Below, in pieces: positions 59,540 through 64,000 of a stretch of 64,000 nucleotides of DNA. The notes under the pieces were generated by a model, which saw only the letters and a list, made by a program, of their open reading frames with translations, had not been told where the DNA came from and made no database searches. Source of the stretch: Hofstenia miamia (lineage: Eukaryota > Xenacoelomorpha > Acoela); assembly GCA_004352715.1 (NCBI GenBank), contig SCFE01000006.1, forward strand, positions 2,057,217 to 2,121,216, written 5' to 3'. The translations under genes were made by a program, and so were the position numbers. Every line of letters starts with the position of its first letter. Positions within the stretch are counted from its first letter, which is position 1.

Positions 59540-60240
59540 TTTTATCATGACTGGCTGATATATGTTGATCAAGGAGGATACACATACTATCCCTATTTTT
59601 TGTGTAAGTGGGATAATTGGCTGACGATGAGCACTATAAACGCAGGGTTTGGCCTCCGAGAGAGGAACTAGCACCTGGCATGTACAATATAAGAGCCATT
59701 CCCCTCGTAAATCCTATCAAAGTTCTTCTATCAATCTCCACATCAAGTTGGGCATCATCAAGAACTTTATAAAAATTTTGCCTCTAGACGGTAGTGTGCA
59801 TAGATATCTTGAACATTTTCCGCAACTAAGCGATGCCAAAATCAAGGCAGGTGTATTCGTTGGACCCTAAATTCGTGATCTTATGAAAGATTCTGAGTTT
59901 GACAAGGTTTTAGTGCATCACGAGAAAAGCGTGGTCGGCATTCAAACTTCTAGTCACTAACTTTTTGGGAAATCACCGCTCATCTGATTATGAGCAGATT
60001 GCGAGTGATCCTCTTGACAGTATGAAGAAGCTCGGACGTCTAATGATTATCAAAATACATTTTTTTGCATTCACATTTGGACTACTTTCCTGATAACTGG
60101 TGATTTCAGCGAGGAACAAGACGTTTTCATCATGGAGCATGGATATCAGCATGATGGCTGACTTCTGCTGGGGTATGAACCGAGACGAACCAAATGAAAA
60201 ACACAAAAGGAAATCAATCCGCAAGTCTTTTCTCTAAGCT
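59540..60240 (+). pseudogene. Relic of an uncharacterised multicopy invertebrate protein family
   Basis: Across frames it reads GGYTYYPYFLCKWDNW, then WPPREELAPG and PLVNPIKVLL, LHIKLGIIKNFIK, AKIKAGVFVGP*IRDLMKD, NFLGNHRSSDYEQ, IKIHFF, FSEEQD and SMMADFCWGM. This is the order of conserved blocks that I recall from a family of hypothetical proteins multicopy in arthropods, cnidarians and other invertebrates (GGYTKYPCFLCLWDSR, PPLHIKLGLMKQFVK, IRKLMKD, FLGN, SDEQGERFHQDI, MMADYCW). Its function is unknown; multicopy occurrence suggests a mobile element. Five or more frame breaks. It lies in a TACC intron if the scaffold is corrected. Confidence 0.6.
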
Positions 60241-61435
60241 CCTATTCTTTTCATTGTACAATACTCCTTGATGATTTTTATGATTTTCTAAATTTTAGTG
60301 CGAATATATAGTGCAAACCTGATTATTATGTATTTTACATGTTTTTGACAGTATTCAATTGAAAACGGGAACTTTCCTAATTTCTAGGGTTTTCTGATTT
60401 TATAATTAGCATGATTTTAAAAGAATTGAAATATTCCAGTAAGATATTCAAAATCAATACATTATTTTTACCCAAAAATGACAGTATTGATTCATACAAT
60501 TCTATAAAATAGTTGTTTCTCATAAGTATTATAAAAGTAGCAAGAATAGGATTTTTTGGAAAATCCAGAGATTTTCTTTTTGAAATTGCAAAAAATCCTG
60601 ACCTAATGAAATATTTTTTACTTGATATTCGGAATCAGCATACTTGAATTATATAAATACACCTCATTTCATTAACACAACAGAAAAGAAGGTTATAAAT
60701 GCAGACCAGTGAATTATTGCGTAAAAAATATAAATTTTCAAATCTACATATATATTTGATAAAAACTAATAATGATATACATTTCGAAAATATGTAATTT
60801 TAAATTTGTAATCGATGTTTTCCGGGCTTCTAAGCGTTTTCCTTGGATGTAAGTTGGCTTTTATTACTGTAGTTATTCAATAAAGTCTTTGCAAATGTTT
60901 TAAATAGACGTTTTTCCATGGGAATAGAAAAACTGCTAAGATTATAATACAGTTTCAAAGATGCATATAACTCTAAACCGACAGCATTTTTGGCACGAAT
61001 GTTCAAAGGAACCCCGAGATTTTGTCAAATTGTATTAAGCTCATTCACGTTAATCTGTCTTTCATCAAAACCGATAAACAAAATAGAAGACATTTTTTAT
61101 ACTTTCCTCCCAATCCCTTTGTATAAGGACTATGAAAACACCTCGAAATAGAATTTACTAGATTGCACACTGAGGACGTATCAGAACTTAAGAAATGCAC
61201 CTGTTAACAGGCGGTCGCAGCCGGTCAATCAATTCAGTCGACAAGCCAGTTACCGATCGGTAAAACCTTGACCGGTTTCAACCGAATCACAGAATGATCT
61301 CACTAGTGCTCTAGCACTGTGATGTAATAATGCCCGCATTTCCATCTGCTTTTTACAGTTTTTGTATTTCAACCTTGATGAAACAATATAGTAAACATAA
61401 CAACAAGCACTTTGAAGTGGCTGCAAAAAACGTAC
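60241..61435. other. No gene recognised; probable TACC intron
   Basis: AT-rich. 61,205-61,290 is a GC-richer CCGGTC-containing patch similar in motif to 49,310-49,375. Confidence 0.45.
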
Positions 61436-61528
61436 ATCTTGTTGACTTTCGCAAACGGATTTGAGTTTTTCGTAACGAGCGTGTTGTTCAGAAAATGCTC
61501 TTTCAACCGAACGAATATCCTCAATCGC
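61436..61528 (-). CDS. tacc: TACC-domain protein, upstream exon on the opposite strand
   Basis: 93-bp minus-strand exon between TTATTTTTAG and GAT|GTACGT, phase 0 at both ends. It encodes AIEDIRSVERAFSEQHARYE, then KLKSVCESQQD. This matches the TACC-domain segment ALADLNSVEKSLADLFRRYE followed by KMKEVLEGFRK. The next family block (NEEVLKKCAQEY) is exactly what the plus-strand exon at 54,048 begins with, and the alignment needs no gap at the join. Confidence 0.85.
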
Positions 61529-61967
61529 CTAAAAATAACTGTTAGTCATATTATAATTATACAAAAGGAAACAATCATTTTGTTTGCACCAAAAACTAAA
61601 TATTAGAAAACCAAGTTACAGAGCAGACATTTTACTGTAGGTTTGAAACAAATAATGAATTACTTCGAAATTGGCCAGTTGCTTAATAAACGAAAATGAG
61701 GGGAGAATTAACGATGCACATATTTAATATAAATTTATTGAATGAAAATTATATAGTTACACANNNNNNNNNNNNNNNNNNNNNNNNNNNNNNNNNNNNN
61801 NNNNNNNNNNNNNNNNNNNNNNNNNNNNNNNNNNNNNNNNNNNNNNNNNNNNNNNNNNNNNNNNNNNNNNNNNNNNNNNNNNNNNNNNNNNNNNNNNNNN
61901 NNNNNNNNNNNNNNNNNNNNNNNNNNNNNNNNNNNNNNNNNNNNNNNNNNNNNNNNNNNNNNNNNNN

Positions 61968-62005
<38 letters not shown>

Positions 62006-62344
62006 ACTTTAAAGTTTCAATTCAGGTTGAGTTAGGCAGCTTAAGGCTTTGAAAAATGAACAATTATTACAATTTAAAACGCGTATAGTATTAAATCTTA
62101 AGTGGAATGTACTTTTGATTCTATGCATGTGTTGCATCTGTAATGATTTGTATAAAATAATATTATTACAATGTCACCCATTTGGTGAATAAAGGAATTT
62201 GATTTACAGACTAAATAACTTGGTATATAACGAAGGCGTATTTAATTAAACAACATTGATTACTCCAATTATTTTTCATTTACCGCGAGTCAACAAAAGC
62301 ATATATCTTTAAACACTGATTATTAAAAAGGAATGGTGATTTAC
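61529..62344 (-). other. tacc: TACC intron with a 204-N gap
   Basis: N-run 61,764-61,967 followed by (TA)n. Donor GTAAAT at 62,344, acceptor at 61,530-61,529. No other feature. Confidence 0.75.
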
Positions 62345-62456
62345 CATTTCTTTTTCTTTAATTAGTTTCATTTTCTCTTGACTTTCCTCTTGGATTTTAT
62401 TCTCTTTCTGAGATTTAAGTTGTTCGATTAAAGCAGCGTATAACTTCAGGTTCACT
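62345..62456 (-). CDS. tacc: TACC-domain protein, earliest visible exon
   Basis: 112-bp minus-strand exon after GTTTATATTTAG. It ends ATG|GTAAAT in phase 0 and begins with one base completing a codon. The peptide VNLKLYAALIEQLKSQKENK...LIKEKEM corresponds to the start of the TACC domain (FEKTIAQMIEDEQREK...VLEKEQ), with weaker identity but the same length and coiled-coil pattern. The N-terminal part of the gene must lie beyond 64,000. Confidence 0.75.
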
Positions 62457-63040
62457 CTAAATATAAACAACAAATTACAAAGAAGTTGGATAAATTTAGA
62501 CTTAAAATTAGCATGAGTTTTAAGATAGCGAGCGGCACTATACATTACATGAAAATCAAATCTCAATAACCCACTTAAGTAACACAAACTACGATTATGT
62601 ATTTCTAAATGCCACTGGTTCACAAATGAAATTTTTGAACTTAGGCGGGCCTCTGTTCATATTGATACTGAATTTGGTTGTTAGTATATCATTGAAACGA
62701 TAAATTGAGATCGATTTTCTCCCGAATTGAATCAAATAAACTTATTCATTTCCGGAAAATTCATGATTAATTTGCAAGTAGATTATGCAATACTTCATGC
62801 CATACCCAATTCATTAAACCTAAACCTGGTAAATTTGGAATTAGGTATTGGGTGTGCTTGGAAACACTGTAAATTATTGTCCATATTTGGGAACACATGA
62901 TCGATCTGAACTGGGATCATTTCCGGTGAAAAAATTAATAGAACTAAATTTTGAAAAGCCCTATTTGTAAAAATGTGAGGAAATCTTCCAGAAGTGTTTC
63001 TAATGAAATGAAGAAAAAGCCACTATATTCCTCCAAATCT
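62457..63040. other. No gene recognised
   Basis: Upstream TACC intron by inference. No further exon found on the minus strand. Confidence 0.45.
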
Positions 63041-63044
63041 TTGT

Positions 63045-63345
63045 CTTACTGCTACTACAATTGAAGTGTCTACTTTTCAAAGAATGATAAATAAGGTGAT
63101 GGACAACTTGAACAGTCATCCTTTCTTTCATATTAGTTCTATCATTGATGGACCAGTTAGAGCAGGACGTAACAAATTTTCTGGTGTCAAGCAAACGACG
63201 AAATTTAAAATTAAATGAATGATAAACAATGCGTTCTGTTAAATAAGTAAAATTGTTATAAAACTTCAACCTGATAGATTTTTAGCATTACCAGAGCTTG
63301 CTTCACCTACCAATTTACAATCACTTCGGATTTGGAGGTCACTAG
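63045..63345 (+). pseudogene. Possible Ty3/Gypsy RT fragment
   Basis: VSTFQRMINKVMDNL (about 63,068-63,112) resembles the PATFQRLMDKVL segment of Ty3/Gypsy RTs. About 70 codons later, PELASPTNLQSLR...NFAHYVKCI (about 63,290-63,385) resembles the ALP.PTNVKELRSFLGLVNYYRKFI connection. The catalytic YxDD is not recognisable. A weak but ordered match. Confidence 0.4.
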
Positions 63346-63399
63346 ATAACTTTGCCCATTATGTCAAATGTATTCATCACTAACCAAACAAAATAAAAC

Positions 63400-64000
63400 C
63401 ATTAGTTGAACCAAACCCTTCTATCAGCTTAATTTTATGGTTCTAATGCTTATATGTATGGATTTGAAAAAGCCAGTTTAGCAATTATCGACGAGCATCT
63501 AAATTTTAAAAACGGATGTGATAATTTTGACGTTGCTCTATTTAAAAAGAAAAATCATTTTCTTAAGGAGGGGAAAATTAATCTGATCTCCCAACTAGCA
63601 TTCTGTAGCTTTCATGTTATACAGCTGTAAAGGCACAGAAGCTAAAAACCAAAAGATACAGCGTTGGTGTGAGGAGCTAGCGTAGTTTTCATAGTTTGCT
63701 GCTGATGCGCTCGAGCATTTTGTGTATCAATTACTACATCAAATCCATTTGACATATATAGTGGTTTGTGTCACCCCGGCGATACAAGAATGCTGCACTT
63801 TGTCAGTTTATTTACCTCAAGAAGCTTCTCAAAGCAAACTGCTTTCTCATCTTCTCATAGGAGATATCTGCTTGTAACAATATCTGAATATTCACCACAA
63901 ATGAAACAGTTATTGTCTGGATATTATATTTACACTTTACGGGATTTGTGGTTATAACAAATCTGACAATGGAGCTTTCATTTTTGTTTTTAAGTCAAAT
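63400..64000. other. No gene recognised
   Basis: Open stretches without family resemblance; possibly the continuation of the Gypsy-like relic. Confidence 0.35.

Noticed and set aside
54048-62456. Two separate TACC genes in opposite orientation
   Set aside because: The exon sets are complementary and non-overlapping, with matching phases and a gapless alignment at the join. A single gene in a wrongly oriented scaffold is simpler.
1-64000. CRISPR arrays, operons, riboswitches, prophage or other prokaryotic systems
   Set aside because: None seen. Introns, animal gene families and LINE/DNA-transposon content show a eukaryotic nuclear sequence.

Overview
The window is nuclear DNA of an invertebrate animal. 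It is strongly AT-rich and intron-rich, carries many (TA)n tracts, contains two nicotinic-type Cys-loop receptor genes and the conserved C-terminus of a TACC centrosomal protein, and is dense with decayed transposable elements (several LINE clades, a Penelope-like element, hAT, Tc1, mariner and other DNA transposons). I cannot assign a phylum from the sequence. It is a draft assembly: N-runs of 1, 8, 127, 204 and 241 bases, and two of exactly 1000, interrupt it. Four of the short gaps are flanked by the same sequence on both sides.

Layout. 1-13.4 kb is repeat territory: a duplicated block, a CR1/Jockey-type LINE split by an 843-bp hAT-type element, two further LINE relics, a (TAA)n tract, and an R4/Dong-type LINE that has lost its reverse-transcriptase core. 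13.4-39.5 kb, minus strand, holds the two receptor genes: paralogue 1 (main exon 18.38-19.83 kb) and paralogue 2 (main exon 24.21-25.71 kb). For paralogue 2, two upstream exons at 28.85 and 36.08 kb fit in phase and supply a signal peptide. A Penelope-like element lies between the paralogues. A Tc1 copy, three probable MITEs or non-autonomous elements and a LINE tail lie in the long introns and 5' flank of paralogue 2. 40.5-53.3 kb holds LINE and DNA-transposon relics, including a nearly intact DD35E transposase. 54.0-64 kb holds TACC exons.

Main result. The TACC domain lies on both strands. Three terminal exons are on the plus strand (54,048-57,562) and the two exons that should precede them are on the minus strand (61,436-61,528 and 62,345-62,456). 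The splice phases match, and the joined peptide aligns to the TACC family without a gap across the strand switch. A sequence block left of the 1000-N gap at 58,312 is therefore probably inverted relative to its right neighbour, most simply by a scaffolding error.

Genes and function. The receptors are predicted cation-selective pentameric channel subunits (GEK at the mouth of M2) with divergent agonist sites. TACC is a coiled-coil centrosome and spindle protein. There is no sign that these genes act together. No CRISPR array, operon or other prokaryotic feature is present, and I did not find a clear undescribed system. The most unusual items are the strand-split TACC gene, the core-deleted R4/Dong element next to (TAA)n with a tRNA-like head, and a relic of an uncharacterised multicopy invertebrate protein family.
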